DNA of 64,000 bases from positions 124,001 to 188,000 of the forward strand of contig NZ_JACHJY010000011.1 of assembly GCF_014203895.1 (NCBI RefSeq), in the 5' to 3' direction. Positions 31,898-39,838 of the stretch are shown in pieces; within the stretch, counting starts at the first letter, position 1, and each line of letters opens with the position of its first letter. Made by a program: the position numbers and the translations under genes. The stretch is from Streptomyces nymphaeiformis (lineage in GTDB: Bacteria > Actinomycetota > Actinomycetes > Streptomycetales > Streptomycetaceae). Under the pieces are notes generated by a model that was not told the DNA's origin, made no database searches, and saw only the letters and a program-made list of their open reading frames with translations.

Positions 31898-33247
31898 TTG
31901 AGCAGCAGCGCGGCACACGATCACGAGCACGACCACGCGGCAGGCGCGCCGGACCCCTGCGCGGGCCCGGCCCGCGGCCTGTGGTCGGTGGACGAGCACC
32001 TCGCCGACATCCTCGCGACGGTCTCCCCGCTCGAACCGATCGAGCTGCAACTCCTCGACGCCCAGGGCTGCGTCCTCGTCGAGGACGTGACGGTGCCGGT
32101 CGCGCTGCCCCCCTTCGACAACAGCTCCATGGACGGGTACGCGGTCCGGGTCGCCGATGTCACCGGCGCCACCGAGGAGTTCCCCGCCGTCCTCACCGTC
32201 ATCGGCGACGTCGCCGCGGGCGCCGGCGGCCTGCCCGAGGTCGGCCCCGGCCAGGCCGCCCGGATCATGACCGGCGCCCCCCTGCCGCCCGGCGCCGAGG
32301 CCGTCGTCCCCGTCGAGTGGACCGACGGCGGTACGGGCGGGGGCGCGGCCACCGGCATGACCGCCGCGAGCACCGCCCCCGAGGGCGCGGCCGGCGAGGT
32401 CCGGGTCCACCGGTCCGCCGAGGCCGGCGCCCACGTCCGCAGGGCGGGCAGCGACGTACGGGCCGGGGAGCTCGCCCTCGCGGCGGGCACGGTCCTCGGG
32501 CCGCCGCAGATCGGCCTGCTCGCCGCGATCGGCCGGGGCACCGTGAAGGTCCGCCCCCGCCCCCGCGTGGTCGTCCTGTCCACCGGCAGCGAGCTGGTCC
32601 AGCCCGGAGAGCCGCTCGGCGAGGGCCAGATCCACGACTCCAACAGCTTCGCGCTCGCCGCCGCCGCGCGGGACGCCGGCGCCCTGGCGTACCGGGTGGG
32701 GGCCGTCGCCGACGACGCCGAGTCCCTGCGCGCCACCATCGAGGACCAGCTCATCCGGGCCGACCTGATCGTGACCACCGGCGGGGTGAGCGTCGGCGCG
32801 TACGACGTGGTGAAGGAGGCGCTGACCGCCGACGGCCAGGTCGACTTCCGCAAGCTGGCCATGCAGCCGGGCAAGCCGCAGGGCTTCGGCGCGGTCGGCG
32901 CCGAGCAGATCCCGCTGCTCGCCCTGCCGGGCAACCCGGTCTCGTCGTACGTCTCCTTCGAGCTGTTCGTGCGGCCCGCGATCCGCGCGCTGATGGGCGT
33001 CGAGGACCTGCAGCGGCCCCGGGTGCGGGCGGTGCTCGACGCGGGGAAGGCCCTGTCGTCGCCGGCCGGCCGCCGCCAGTTCCTGCGCGGCACGTACGAC
33101 CCGGAGGCGGGCACCGTCACACCCGTGGGCGGTGCCGGCTCCCACCTGATCGCGGCCCTCGCGCACGCGGACTGCCTGCTCGTGGTCCCGGAGGAGACGG
33201 AGAGCGTGGAGCCGGGCGCCGAGCTGGAAGTGGTCCTCCTCGGCTGA
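31898..33247 (+). CDS. glp: Gephyrin-like molybdotransferase Glp (MoeA family)
   Basis: This 449-residue MoeA-type protein normally inserts molybdate into molybdopterin. LPPFDNSSMDGYAVR, VTTGGVSVGAYDVVKEAL and LPGNPVSSYVSFELFVRP are the family signatures. The TTG start follows GAGGAG, and the N-terminus is rich in His and Asp (SSSAAHDHEHDH), possibly a metal-binding tail. In Corynebacterium a MoeA-like protein, Glp, binds FtsZ and the membrane receptor GlpR, acting in cell division. The GlpR/SepX homologue lies at 35101 in the same run of genes, so this copy may have the same second role. Confidence 0.88.
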   Translation: MSSSAAHDHEHDHAAGAPDPCAGPARGLWSVDEHLADILATVSPLEPIELQLLDAQGCVLVEDVTVPVALPPFDNSSMDGYAVRVADVTGATEEFPAVLTVIGDVAAGAGGLPEVGPGQAARIMTGAPLPPGAEAVVPVEWTDGGTGGGAATGMTAASTAPEGAAGEVRVHRSAEAGAHVRRAGSDVRAGELALAAGTVLGPPQIGLLAAIGRGTVKVRPRPRVVVLSTGSELVQPGEPLGEGQIHDSNSFALAAAARDAGALAYRVGAVADDAESLRATIEDQLIRADLIVTTGGVSVGAYDVVKEALTADGQVDFRKLAMQPGKPQGFGAVGAEQIPLLALPGNPVSSYVSFELFVRPAIRALMGVEDLQRPRVRAVLDAGKALSSPAGRRQFLRGTYDPEAGTVTPVGGAGSHLIAALAHADCLLVVPEETESVEPGAELEVVLLG

Positions 33248-33306
33248 GGGAGCGACGCTGGGGGTACGGTGTCGTCCTTCACACAGCGACCGGGAGTGTC
33301 ACGGCC

Positions 33307-33792
33307 ATGAGCACGCAGCAAGGTCTCACCCACATCGACGAGGCGGGCGCGGCCCGCATGGTCGACGTATCGGCGAAGGACGTCACGTCCCGCACCGCGC
33401 GCGCCAGCGGGCGGGTCCTCGTCTCGCCGCGCGTGATCGAGCTGCTGCGCGGCGAGGGCGTCCCGAAGGGCGACGCGCTCGCCACCGCCCGCATCGCCGG
33501 GATCATGGGCGCCAAGAAGACCCCGGACCTCATCCCGCTCTGCCACCCGCTGGCCGTCTCGGGCGTCACCCTGGACCTGGCGGTCACGGACGACGCGGTC
33601 GAGATCCTGGCGACGGTGAAGACCACGGACCGCACGGGCGTCGAGATGGAGGCCCTCACGGCGGTCTCGGTGGCGGCCCTGACCGTCGTCGACATGGTCA
33701 AGGCGGTCGACAAGGGCGCGGTCATCTCCGACGTGCGGGTGGAGGAGAAGACGGGCGGCAAGTCGGGCCACTGGACGAGGGCCGAGGCGTGA
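33307..33792 (+). CDS. moaC: Cyclic pyranopterin monophosphate synthase MoaC
   Basis: This 161-residue enzyme completes the first step of molybdopterin synthesis, turning the MoaA product into cPMP. GIMGAKKTPDLIPLCHPLAV carries the conserved lysines and active-site His; GVEMEALTAVSVAALTVVDMVKAVDK is the second signature. It lies 59 bases after glp and overlaps mog by four bases, so cofactor synthesis genes are grouped. The Mo-enzyme at 17362 is one possible consumer. Confidence 0.95.
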   Translation: MSTQQGLTHIDEAGAARMVDVSAKDVTSRTARASGRVLVSPRVIELLRGEGVPKGDALATARIAGIMGAKKTPDLIPLCHPLAVSGVTLDLAVTDDAVEILATVKTTDRTGVEMEALTAVSVAALTVVDMVKAVDKGAVISDVRVEEKTGGKSGHWTRAEA

Positions 33793-34355
33793 CGCGCGCG
33801 GGCCGGGTGGCCGGGACGCACGAGGAGCACACGGAGCCCGCCCCCGGGGAGACCGGGGAGACACCGGCCGAGGCCTACCGCGCCCTCGTCGTCACCGCCT
33901 CCAACCGGGCCTCGGCCGGGGTGTACGAGGACAGGGGCGGTCCGCTGGTCGCCGAGGGCCTGACCCGGATGCGGTTCGCCGTGGACGGCCCGCAGGTCGT
34001 CCCGGACGGGGCGCCGGTCGAGGCGGCCCTGCGCGCCGGGGTCGCCGCCGGGTACGACGTGATCGTCACCACCGGCGGCACGGGCATCTCGCCCACCGAC
34101 GAGACCCCCGAGGCGACCCGCCGGGTCCTGGAGCGGGAGGTCCCCGGCATCCCGGAGGCCATCCGCGCGTACGGCCGCGAGAAGGTCCCGACGGCGGCGC
34201 TCTCGCGCGGTCTGGCCGGGGTCGCGGGCGGCACGCTGATCGTGAACCTGCCGGGGTCCCCGGGCGGCGTGAAGGACGGGCTCGCCGTCCTGGAGCCGCT
34301 GCTCCGCCACGCCGTCGACCAGATCCGCGGCGGCGACCACCCGAGAGCGTCGTGA
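33789..34355 (+). CDS. mog: Molybdopterin adenylyltransferase-like (MogA/MoaB)
   Basis: This 188-residue protein has the MoCF fold that binds molybdopterin and activates it by adenylation. VVTASNRASAGVYEDRGGP, DVIVTTGGTGISPTDETPEAT and LPGSPGGVKDG are the conserved stretches. About 25 residues at the start are Glu/Pro-rich and poorly conserved. The GTG overlaps the moaC stop (GTGA), and its own stop overlaps the next GTG. Confidence 0.9.
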   Translation: MTRAGRVAGTHEEHTEPAPGETGETPAEAYRALVVTASNRASAGVYEDRGGPLVAEGLTRMRFAVDGPQVVPDGAPVEAALRAGVAAGYDVIVTTGGTGISPTDETPEATRRVLEREVPGIPEAIRAYGREKVPTAALSRGLAGVAGGTLIVNLPGSPGGVKDGLAVLEPLLRHAVDQIRGGDHPRAS

Positions 34356-34963
34356 TCCCCTCCTGGCCGGTGGTCCTCGTCGACGGCGAGGTGCTGCTCC
34401 GACCGATAAAGATGCGCGACCAGGCGGCCTGGCGCGAGGTGAACCGGCGCAACCGCGAATGGCTGCGGCCCTGGGAGGCCACGGTTCCGCCGGCGCCTCC
34501 GGGCGCGCCGGTCGCCCAGCGGCCCACGTTCCGTCAGATGGTGCGCCATCTGCGGTCGGAGGCGAACGCCGGGCGGATGCTGCCGTTCGTGATCGAGTAC
34601 CGGGGGCGTCTCGTCGGCCAGTTGACGGTGGCCGGGATCACCTGGGGTTCGATGTGCTCGGGGCACGTGGGGTACTGGGTGGACAGCGAGGTGGCCGGGC
34701 GCGGGGTGATGCCGACGGCGGTCGCGCTCGCCGTCGACCACTGCTTCCGGGTGGTCGGGCTGCACCGCATGGAGGTGTGCATCCGCCCGGAGAACGGGCC
34801 GTCGCGCCGGGTGGTGGAGAAACTCGGTTTCCGCGAGGAGGGACTGCGGCCCCGGTACCTCCACATCGACGGCGCGTGGCGGGACCACCTGGTGTTCGCG
34901 CTGACGGCGGAAGAGGTGCCGGAAGGGCTGCTGAGGCGCTGGCACCAATCAAGAATGAAATAA
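34352..34963 (+). CDS. GNAT acetyltransferase, RimJ/RimL-like
   Basis: This 203-residue protein has the acetyl-CoA fold of the ribosomal-protein acetyltransferase type. It has an N-terminal LLRPIKMRDQAAW, a central GQLTVAGITWG strand pair and the coenzyme-A loop near VAGRGVMPTAVALAVDHCF, followed by IRPENGPSRRVVEKLGFREEG. The GTG overlaps the mog stop, so it is translationally coupled to cofactor genes, although its substrate is more likely a protein N-terminus. AT-rich intergenic DNA follows before sepX. Confidence 0.9.
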   Translation: MIPSWPVVLVDGEVLLRPIKMRDQAAWREVNRRNREWLRPWEATVPPAPPGAPVAQRPTFRQMVRHLRSEANAGRMLPFVIEYRGRLVGQLTVAGITWGSMCSGHVGYWVDSEVAGRGVMPTAVALAVDHCFRVVGLHRMEVCIRPENGPSRRVVEKLGFREEGLRPRYLHIDGAWRDHLVFALTAEEVPEGLLRRWHQSRMK

Positions 34964-35053
34964 GTGTTCGAATTAAATCGCCAGTTGGCGGTCAATCGAT
35001 CTGAACAATCACAAAAAAGTTCAGTGATATCAGCCAGATCGTGCGACACACCG

Positions 35054-35065
35054 GGCCAATTGGCC
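35054..35065. promoter_or_regulatory. Perfect palindrome in the sepX promoter region
   Basis: GGCCAATTGGCC is a perfect 12-bp palindrome about 36-47 bases upstream of the sepX start, in an unusually AT-rich stretch. CTGAAC and GTTCAG (35001-35024) form another inverted pair nearby. Either could be an operator; I know of no matching regulator. Confidence 0.4.
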
Positions 35066-35100
35066 GATGCGTGTTACGGAACCCCTCTACCGTGTGAGGC

Positions 35101-36138
35101 GTGAGCAGCAGCGGCCTCATCTACGCAGTCATCGTCGGGGCCTGGGCCGCCTACTTGGTGCCGATGTGGCTCCGCAGGCAGGACGAGCTGAACGAAGCCC
35201 GTCCGACGGAACGCTTCAGCACCGCCATCCGGCTGCTTTCCGGACGGGCGGGCATGGAGCGCCGGTACGCCAAGGAGCTCAAGGAGCGGGACCTTGCGGC
35301 GGAGGGACCGACGCCCGACGTGGACCCGGACGCGGAGACCGAGCATCTGAGCTCGGTCGACGTCCGGGCCTTCTCCGCGCCCGCGGCCAGGACGGAGGCG
35401 CGCCTGGAACTCCCGGCGCCCGAGCCGGAACCGGCACCGGGCCCCGCGCCGGCCCGCCCGGCCGCGGGCGGCGCCGCCGAGCGCGCCCGGCGCGGCAAGG
35501 TCCTCGCACGGCGCCGCCGGACCACGACGCTCCTCTTCGCCGCCTTCACCCTCGGCGCGGTCGTCGCGGCCGTCGGCGGCGTCGCCTTCCTGTGGGCCCC
35601 GGCGGTCCCCGCGCTGCTCCTCAGCACGTACATCGTGCACCTGCGCGTCCAGGAGCGCCGGCGCTTCGTGTACGTCATGGACCGGCGCCGCGCCGAGGCG
35701 GCCGCCGCCCGGCTGCGCGAGAGCCGCCGCCCGGCCCCGACCCCGGAGCCGGAGGCCGACCAGGCCCCCGTGGTCCCGGCGGTCTCCCCGCAGGAGGCGG
35801 ACCGGCGCGCCCTCGTCGAGCAGACCGACCACGCCGAGTGGGTGGACCAGCAGCGCGAGCGCGGCCCGGCCCGCGGCGACAGCTGGGACCCGGTCCCGGT
35901 GCCGCTCCCCACGTACGTCACCGCCCCGGTCGCCCCGCGCGCCACGAGCGGCATCGACATCACGGACCCGGAGACCTGGAGCGCGGCCCGCTCCTCCACG
36001 GCGGCGGACCCGACCCCCACGCCGGCTCCGGCCCCCCGCCAGCGCACCACCCCGCCGCGCCGCGGCCGCGACCACGGCCGCACCCCGCTGTTCGACCAGT
36101 ACGCGGACGACGACCGCCCCCGCGCGGCCAACGAATGA
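35101..36138 (+). CDS. sepX: Divisome membrane protein SepX / Glp receptor GlpR
   Basis: This 345-residue protein has an N-terminal membrane helix (GLIYAVIVGAWAAYLVPMWL), an arginine-rich and Pro/Glu-rich cytoplasmic region, and a pair of helices near 141-182 (TTTLLFAAFTLG to STYIVHLRV). A long disordered tail ends in PLFDQYADDDRPRAANE. This architecture is that of SepX, needed for cross-walls and sporulation septa in Streptomyces, and of corynebacterial GlpR, which recruits the MoeA-like Glp to the divisome. Its place close behind glp supports the pairing. The GTG lies three bases after a GTGAGGC, so the ribosome site is weak. Confidence 0.85.
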   Translation: MSSSGLIYAVIVGAWAAYLVPMWLRRQDELNEARPTERFSTAIRLLSGRAGMERRYAKELKERDLAAEGPTPDVDPDAETEHLSSVDVRAFSAPAARTEARLELPAPEPEPAPGPAPARPAAGGAAERARRGKVLARRRRTTTLLFAAFTLGAVVAAVGGVAFLWAPAVPALLLSTYIVHLRVQERRRFVYVMDRRRAEAAAARLRESRRPAPTPEPEADQAPVVPAVSPQEADRRALVEQTDHAEWVDQQRERGPARGDSWDPVPVPLPTYVTAPVAPRATSGIDITDPETWSAARSSTAADPTPTPAPAPRQRTTPPRRGRDHGRTPLFDQYADDDRPRAANE

Positions 36139-36192
36139 CCCCCGGCCGGGGGCCCGCGACGGCCCCCGGCTGACCTGCGGCGGAAGCGATTT

Positions 36193-36220
36193 TTGTTCTT
36201 CGCCGGAGGGATGCTAATGT
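36193..36220 (+). promoter_or_regulatory. Promoter of tRNA-Ala
   Basis: TTGTTC (36193-36198) and TAATGT (36215-36220), separated by 16 bases, resemble -35 and -10 boxes. The tRNA begins 15 bases after the -10. Confidence 0.6.
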
Positions 36221-36234
36221 TTCACACGTCGCAA

Positions 36235-36308
36235 GGGCCTGTGGCGCAGTCTGGTAGCGCACCTCGTTCGCATCGAGGGGGTCTGGGGTTCAAATCCCCA
36301 CAGGTCCA
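36235..36308 (+). tRNA. tRNA-Ala (anticodon CGC)
   Basis: A full cloverleaf is visible: acceptor GGGCCTG with CAGGTCC including the G3-U70 pair that marks alanine tRNAs, D-stem GCGC/GCGC, anticodon stem CCTCG/CGAGG with loop TTCGCAT giving anticodon CGC (36269-36271), and T-stem TGGGG/CCCCA with loop TTCAAAT. Position 73 is A, and no complete CCA is encoded. It reads GCG codons. The accessory gene cluster begins right behind it. Confidence 0.95.
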
Positions 36309-36321
36309 CAGACAATGACGG

Positions 36322-36353
36322 GATCCCGTCCGATCGCGAGATCGGGCGGGATC
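36322..36353. terminator. Hairpin behind tRNA-Ala; left end of island
   Basis: GATCCCGTCCGATC pairs with GATCGGGCGGGATC around the loop GCGA, followed by TTCGTCG. It should end the tRNA transcript. The right half (36338-36352) is repeated identically at 47488-47502, beyond the accessory cluster. Confidence 0.8.
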
Positions 36354-36373
36354 TTCGTCGTTCCGGGGTGCCG

Positions 36374-37099
36374 TCACAGTGGGCGCTGGAAGAGTCCGGT
36401 GTTCAGGAGCGACACACCGAAGAGCGGGGAGTCGGGCGACTGCCTCGTCATGGCGCGCAGCTCGACCGCGGTGAGGTCGGGGAAGAGTCCGCGCAGGTCG
36501 TCGAGGGTGTAGGCCAGTCCGCCGTCCAGGCTGCGGGTGCGGTAGAACTCCTCGTCGGGCAGTTTCGAACCCGTCGCTCCCGAGGCGAAGCACGCGAGAC
36601 CGAAGTGGCCGCCGGGGGCGAGCGCCCGTTCCAGCAGGGCCAGGTAGCTGACACGGCGGTGCGGCGGCAGGTGGTGCAGGCAGCCGGAGTCGTAGATCAG
36701 GTCGTAGCGGCCGGGCGGCAGGTCGACGGTGAAGATGTCCCCGCAGTGGAAGCGGACGTCCACGCCGGCTTCCCGGGCCCTCTCCCGGCCCCAGGTCACC
36801 GCGGTACGGGAAAGGTCGACCGCGTCCACCTCGTAGCCCTGGGAGGCGAGGAAGACGGCGTTGCGCCCCGGCCCGCAGCCCAGGTCCAGGGCCCGGCCGG
36901 GTGTGACGAGGCCGCGTTCCAGGTACGAGGCCAGGTTCTCGTCCGGCTTGTCGACGAAGAACGGGATGTCCCGGGAACGGTTGGCGTAGAACTCGTCCCA
37001 CCAGTCGCAGGATCCGTCCGTCCAGCGGTCCGTCTCCGCGGTGAACAGCCGATCCAACATGTGCAGGACGTCGTCCACCGTGCGGATATCACGGGTCAC
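36374..37099 (-). CDS. Class I SAM-dependent methyltransferase
   Basis: This 241-residue enzyme has the SAM-binding motif LDLGCGPGRN at residues 71-80, the acidic VDAVDLS strand end and a post-motif DLIYDSGCLHHLPPHRR. It resembles small-molecule N-, S- or C-methyltransferases of the Methyltransf_11/25 groups. The GTG at 37099 follows AGGAGGAA at good distance, better than the earlier ATG at 37123. A hairpin lies between it and the upstream O-methyltransferase gene, so it may be transcribed less or separately. It is the last gene of the cluster, next to tRNA-Ala. Confidence 0.85.
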   Translation of the reverse strand: MTRDIRTVDDVLHMLDRLFTAETDRWTDGSCDWWDEFYANRSRDIPFFVDKPDENLASYLERGLVTPGRALDLGCGPGRNAVFLASQGYEVDAVDLSRTAVTWGRERAREAGVDVRFHCGDIFTVDLPPGRYDLIYDSGCLHHLPPHRRVSYLALLERALAPGGHFGLACFASGATGSKLPDEEFYRTRSLDGGLAYTLDDLRGLFPDLTAVELRAMTRQSPDSPLFGVSLLNTGLFQRPL

Positions 37100-37167
37100 T
37101 GCAATTTCCTCCTCATCGGTCACGCCCGTTGATCGGCGTGACTCCTCGTGTCCCGTCGTCGCGGGCC

Positions 37168-37217
37168 CACGGGGCGCCTCCCGACGAACCGGTCGGGAGG
37201 CACCCGGAGGCCCCGTG
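37168..37217 (-). terminator. Hairpin between the two methyltransferase genes
   Basis: CACGGGGC-GCCTCCCGAC pairs with GTCGGGAGGC and, after eight unpaired bases, GCCCCGTG. It may end or weaken the operon transcript before the last gene. Confidence 0.7.
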
Positions 37218-37223
37218 CGACTG

Positions 37224-37889
37224 TCAGCTCATCCGGATGACGAGCATGCCGTCGTGCCCTCGGCGGCCCACCGTCTGGAAGACCACTCCGTCGACCCGGT
37301 CGGAGCCGCCGACCAGCTGGAGCACCCGCTGGGTGGCGCGGACGGCGCCGTTCGACGTCTCCAGGTCCCGGACCTCGCCGGCCCGCACGACGTTGTCGAT
37401 GACGATGACGCTGCCGGAGCGGCCCAGGCGCAGGCAGCTCTCGAAGTAGGTCACGTTGTTGTGCTGGTCGGCGTCGATGAAGAAGAAGTCGAAGGGCTCG
37501 GCCTTCTCCTCCGCGAGCTGGGCCAGCTGTTCGGCGGCATTGCCCACGCGGACCTCGACCCGGTCGTCGAGCCCGGCCGCCTTGAGGTTGTCCGCGGCGA
37601 CCACGGCGTGCACCGGATTGTTCTCGATGGTCACCATGCGGCCGCCCGGAGGCAGCGTCTTGGCCAGCCACAGGGCGCTGTAGCCGCCGAGGCTTCCCAC
37701 CTCCAGGATCCGCCGGGCGCCGACCATCCGCGCCAGCAGGCTGATCTGCTTGCCCTGGAGCGCGGAGACGTTGATGATCGGCAGGTCCGCCTGCTCGCTG
37801 ACGTCCAGCGCGCGGGCGAGGTCGGGGTCGGGCGCGCACAGCACGCCACTGAGGAAGTCCTCGGTCTCGGACCAGGTGTCGACAGCCAT
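37224..37889 (-). CDS. O-methyltransferase (CCoAOMT-like, family 3)
   Basis: This 221-residue enzyme resembles metal-dependent catechol/caffeoyl-CoA O-methyltransferases. ILEVGSLGGYSALWLAKTLP binds SAM, FDFFFIDADQHNNVTYFE carries the metal-binding Asp and Asn residues, and VIVIDNVVRAGEV follows. Such enzymes methylate vicinal hydroxyl groups, so it may act on a product of the two hydroxylases encoded just upstream, 17 bases away. The start follows AGGAGAAC. Confidence 0.88.
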   Translation of the reverse strand: MAVDTWSETEDFLSGVLCAPDPDLARALDVSEQADLPIINVSALQGKQISLLARMVGARRILEVGSLGGYSALWLAKTLPPGGRMVTIENNPVHAVVAADNLKAAGLDDRVEVRVGNAAEQLAQLAEEKAEPFDFFFIDADQHNNVTYFESCLRLGRSGSVIVIDNVVRAGEVRDLETSNGAVRATQRVLQLVGGSDRVDGVVFQTVGRRGHDGMLVIRMS

Positions 37890-37905
37890 GACAGAAACAG
37901 TTCTC

Positions 37906-38712
37906 CTAAGCGGCGAGGGAAGTCGGGCCGGGGGACGAGGCGTCCATCTGGTGCGCCCAGAAGTGCCGCGCGTACATGCGCCGCCAGACGCCCATCATGT
38001 GCGTGAGGGCCTCGATCTCCGGCGGGGTGAGATCCGGGTGCCAGAAGTCGAAGAGCAGCACCGTCCGGCGCTCCTCGCCCTCGTTCCACACCTCGTGGTC
38101 GTAGGAGTCGTCGAAGACGAACGCCTTGCCCTGCTGCCAGGCGCGCGCCTCCGAGGCCACCCGGATGCGGGAGCCCTCGGTCGCCACCAGGGAGAGGTGG
38201 CAGCGCAGGTGGGCGTTGCTGAAGCCGGAGTGCGGGCGGATGTGCGTACCTCCCATGATGGTCGAGAAGTACGTCATGCCGCTGTCGGTGGCTCCGTGGA
38301 TGGCCGAGAGCGTCCTCAGCGTGTTCGGGAACGCGGAGACGTTCTTGGCGTACGGCCGGCCGATGCACGACAGGTACAGCGCACGCCACTTGCCGTCCTC
38401 GGCCAGCCCCGTGGGATGCGACACGGCGCCGTCGAGGTTGCCGCCCAGGGCCTGCAGCTCCTCGAGGATCGCGGGAGCGGCGGCCTCCAGCTCGTCGAGC
38501 CAGGGGAAGTCCTCACGGCTCCACCACGGCCGGGCCGTGAGACCGGGGAAGTAGATCTCCGGTGTCTGCAGACCGCCCACCTCGGCGACCCGCCCCTCGG
38601 CGGTGATCTCCAGTCCCTCTCTGATGCGCTCGACCTGCGCGGGGTCGACCGTCCCCTGTGCGAGCCACCGGTCGAACTCCCGGGGGCCTTCGGTGATCCA
38701 CAGTTCTTCCAT
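37906..38712 (-). CDS. Aspartyl/asparaginyl beta-hydroxylase family
   Basis: This 268-residue enzyme matches the Asp/Asn beta-hydroxylase domain (PF05118 type), which uses Fe and 2-oxoglutarate. HIRPHSGFSNAHLRCHL gives His161 and the conserved LR-H pattern; DDSYDHEVWNEGEERR gives His206 and the arginine for 2-oxoglutarate; FDFWHPDL follows. Like the mammalian enzyme it lacks the carboxylate ligand of most Fe/2OG oxygenases. It could hydroxylate Asp residues of the precursor peptide, whose end is rich in Asp, or a carrier-bound amino acid. Confidence 0.85.
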   Translation of the reverse strand: MEELWITEGPREFDRWLAQGTVDPAQVERIREGLEITAEGRVAEVGGLQTPEIYFPGLTARPWWSREDFPWLDELEAAAPAILEELQALGGNLDGAVSHPTGLAEDGKWRALYLSCIGRPYAKNVSAFPNTLRTLSAIHGATDSGMTYFSTIMGGTHIRPHSGFSNAHLRCHLSLVATEGSRIRVASEARAWQQGKAFVFDDSYDHEVWNEGEERRTVLLFDFWHPDLTPPEIEALTHMMGVWRRMYARHFWAHQMDASSPGPTSLAA

Positions 38713-38757
38713 GTTCCTCTTTCCAATCCAGCGAGAGAAGACGGCACCCGTGAGTGC

Positions 38758-39492
38758 TCAGGGGGCCTGGTCGGAACCGAGCAGGGACGTCAGCCGGTCC
38801 ATGGACCGCTTTCCGGGCTCGGGAGCGGAGCCGGCGACGAAGCCGGTCATCGTCTGCCGCAGGGTCGTCCCCGCCGTCGGGTCCACCCGGTTGATGCAGT
38901 GGATGGTGCCTTCCTGGACGAGGACCAGTCGGTTCGGCTTGGGCACGATGGCCGTCAGGGCGTGCGAGGCCTGGCTCGCCTTCGCTTCGACGGCCTCCAT
39001 CGCGGACATGCCGGTGGTGTCGACGTCGACGGTGTCGGGATCGGCGTCCAGGATGACCAGTTCGCCGGACCAGGACGCCTTCCACTCCTCGTGGAGGAAG
39101 AAGACGAACTCCCCCAGCCGGCCGGTCGCCACATCGTTGTGCCAGCCCAGTCGGCTTCCCGCGGGGTACTGCCAGAAGCTGAAGCCGACCGCGGACCAGT
39201 CCTCACCGGGCGCGCCGAACATGTCCGGATGCGCGCCGAGTTCCCCGAGGATCGTCCGGAAGGCGGCGGGCTGCGCGTCCTGTTCCCGCGACTCGGCCGT
39301 CGGCGTCCCGGTGTCCTGCCGGAGCACGGCCCCACGGGAGCGGAAGGCGCGCCCGTCCGTCTCCGGATAGATGACGCTGGCGACTTCGTCGAAACGCCTG
39401 TGCTGCATCACCGAACGGATCTCGGCGAGTTCGTCCGGCGGCAGGAAGTCGTCGATGACCCGGTACCGTGCGCCACTGGCGACGATGTTCAT
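38758..39492 (-). CDS. Fe(II)/2-oxoglutarate-dependent oxygenase
   Basis: This 244-residue protein is of the prolyl-4-hydroxylase-like type. The iron ligands are His118 and Asp120 (GWHND) and His198 (GTIHCINRV); Arg212 (LRQT) should bind 2-oxoglutarate. The first 30 residues (RYRVIDDFLPPDELAEI) are typical of this group. The ATG at 39492 follows AAAGGACG; the longer frame from 39555 overlaps the carrier protein gene. It lies 28 bases after the acyl carrier protein, so it may hydroxylate a carrier-bound substrate. Confidence 0.87.
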   Translation of the reverse strand: MNIVASGARYRVIDDFLPPDELAEIRSVMQHRRFDEVASVIYPETDGRAFRSRGAVLRQDTGTPTAESREQDAQPAAFRTILGELGAHPDMFGAPGEDWSAVGFSFWQYPAGSRLGWHNDVATGRLGEFVFFLHEEWKASWSGELVILDADPDTVDVDTTGMSAMEAVEAKASQASHALTAIVPKPNRLVLVQEGTIHCINRVDPTAGTTLRQTMTGFVAGSAPEPGKRSMDRLTSLLGSDQAP

Positions 39493-39520
39493 GAATGCTC
39501 GTCCTTTCTCTCTGTCCGAC

Positions 39521-39838
39521 TCAGCGCCCTGCGCGCCGACAGTCCGCGAGTGCACGTGCCAGACCGAGGACCGTGCGCGATTCGGGAGACACGGCCACCG
39601 CGTCGGGCAGGAGGACGTCGAAGCGCTCTTCGAGCACCGTGAGCACCTCCAGCCAGGTCAGGGAGTCGAGCCCGAGCTCCGCGGGCGATCTCAGCAGCGT
39701 GTCCTCGTCCGCCGTGTGCAGGCACCGCAGCCGGGCCAGTACGGCATCGTCGACCCCGGCGTTCCCGGCCGCGGAGACGATCGCGTCCATCACCGCCGTC
39801 AACCCGTCACGGGAATCCGACAGCAGCTGTTCGGTCAT
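39521..39838 (-). CDS. Acyl/peptidyl carrier protein
   Basis: This 105-residue protein has the carrier fold. The attachment serine is Ser59 in ELGLDSLTWLEVL, followed by an acidic helix II and a final helix (SRTVLGLARALADC). It should be loaded with phosphopantetheine by a transferase encoded elsewhere. The ATG overlaps the stop codon of the adenylation enzyme (ATGA), so the two are made together and probably form a loading pair. The N-terminal 30 residues are longer than in fatty-acid ACPs. Confidence 0.9.
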   Translation of the reverse strand: MTEQLLSDSRDGLTAVMDAIVSAAGNAGVDDAVLARLRCLHTADEDTLLRSPAELGLDSLTWLEVLTVLEERFDVLLPDAVAVSPESRTVLGLARALADCRRAGR

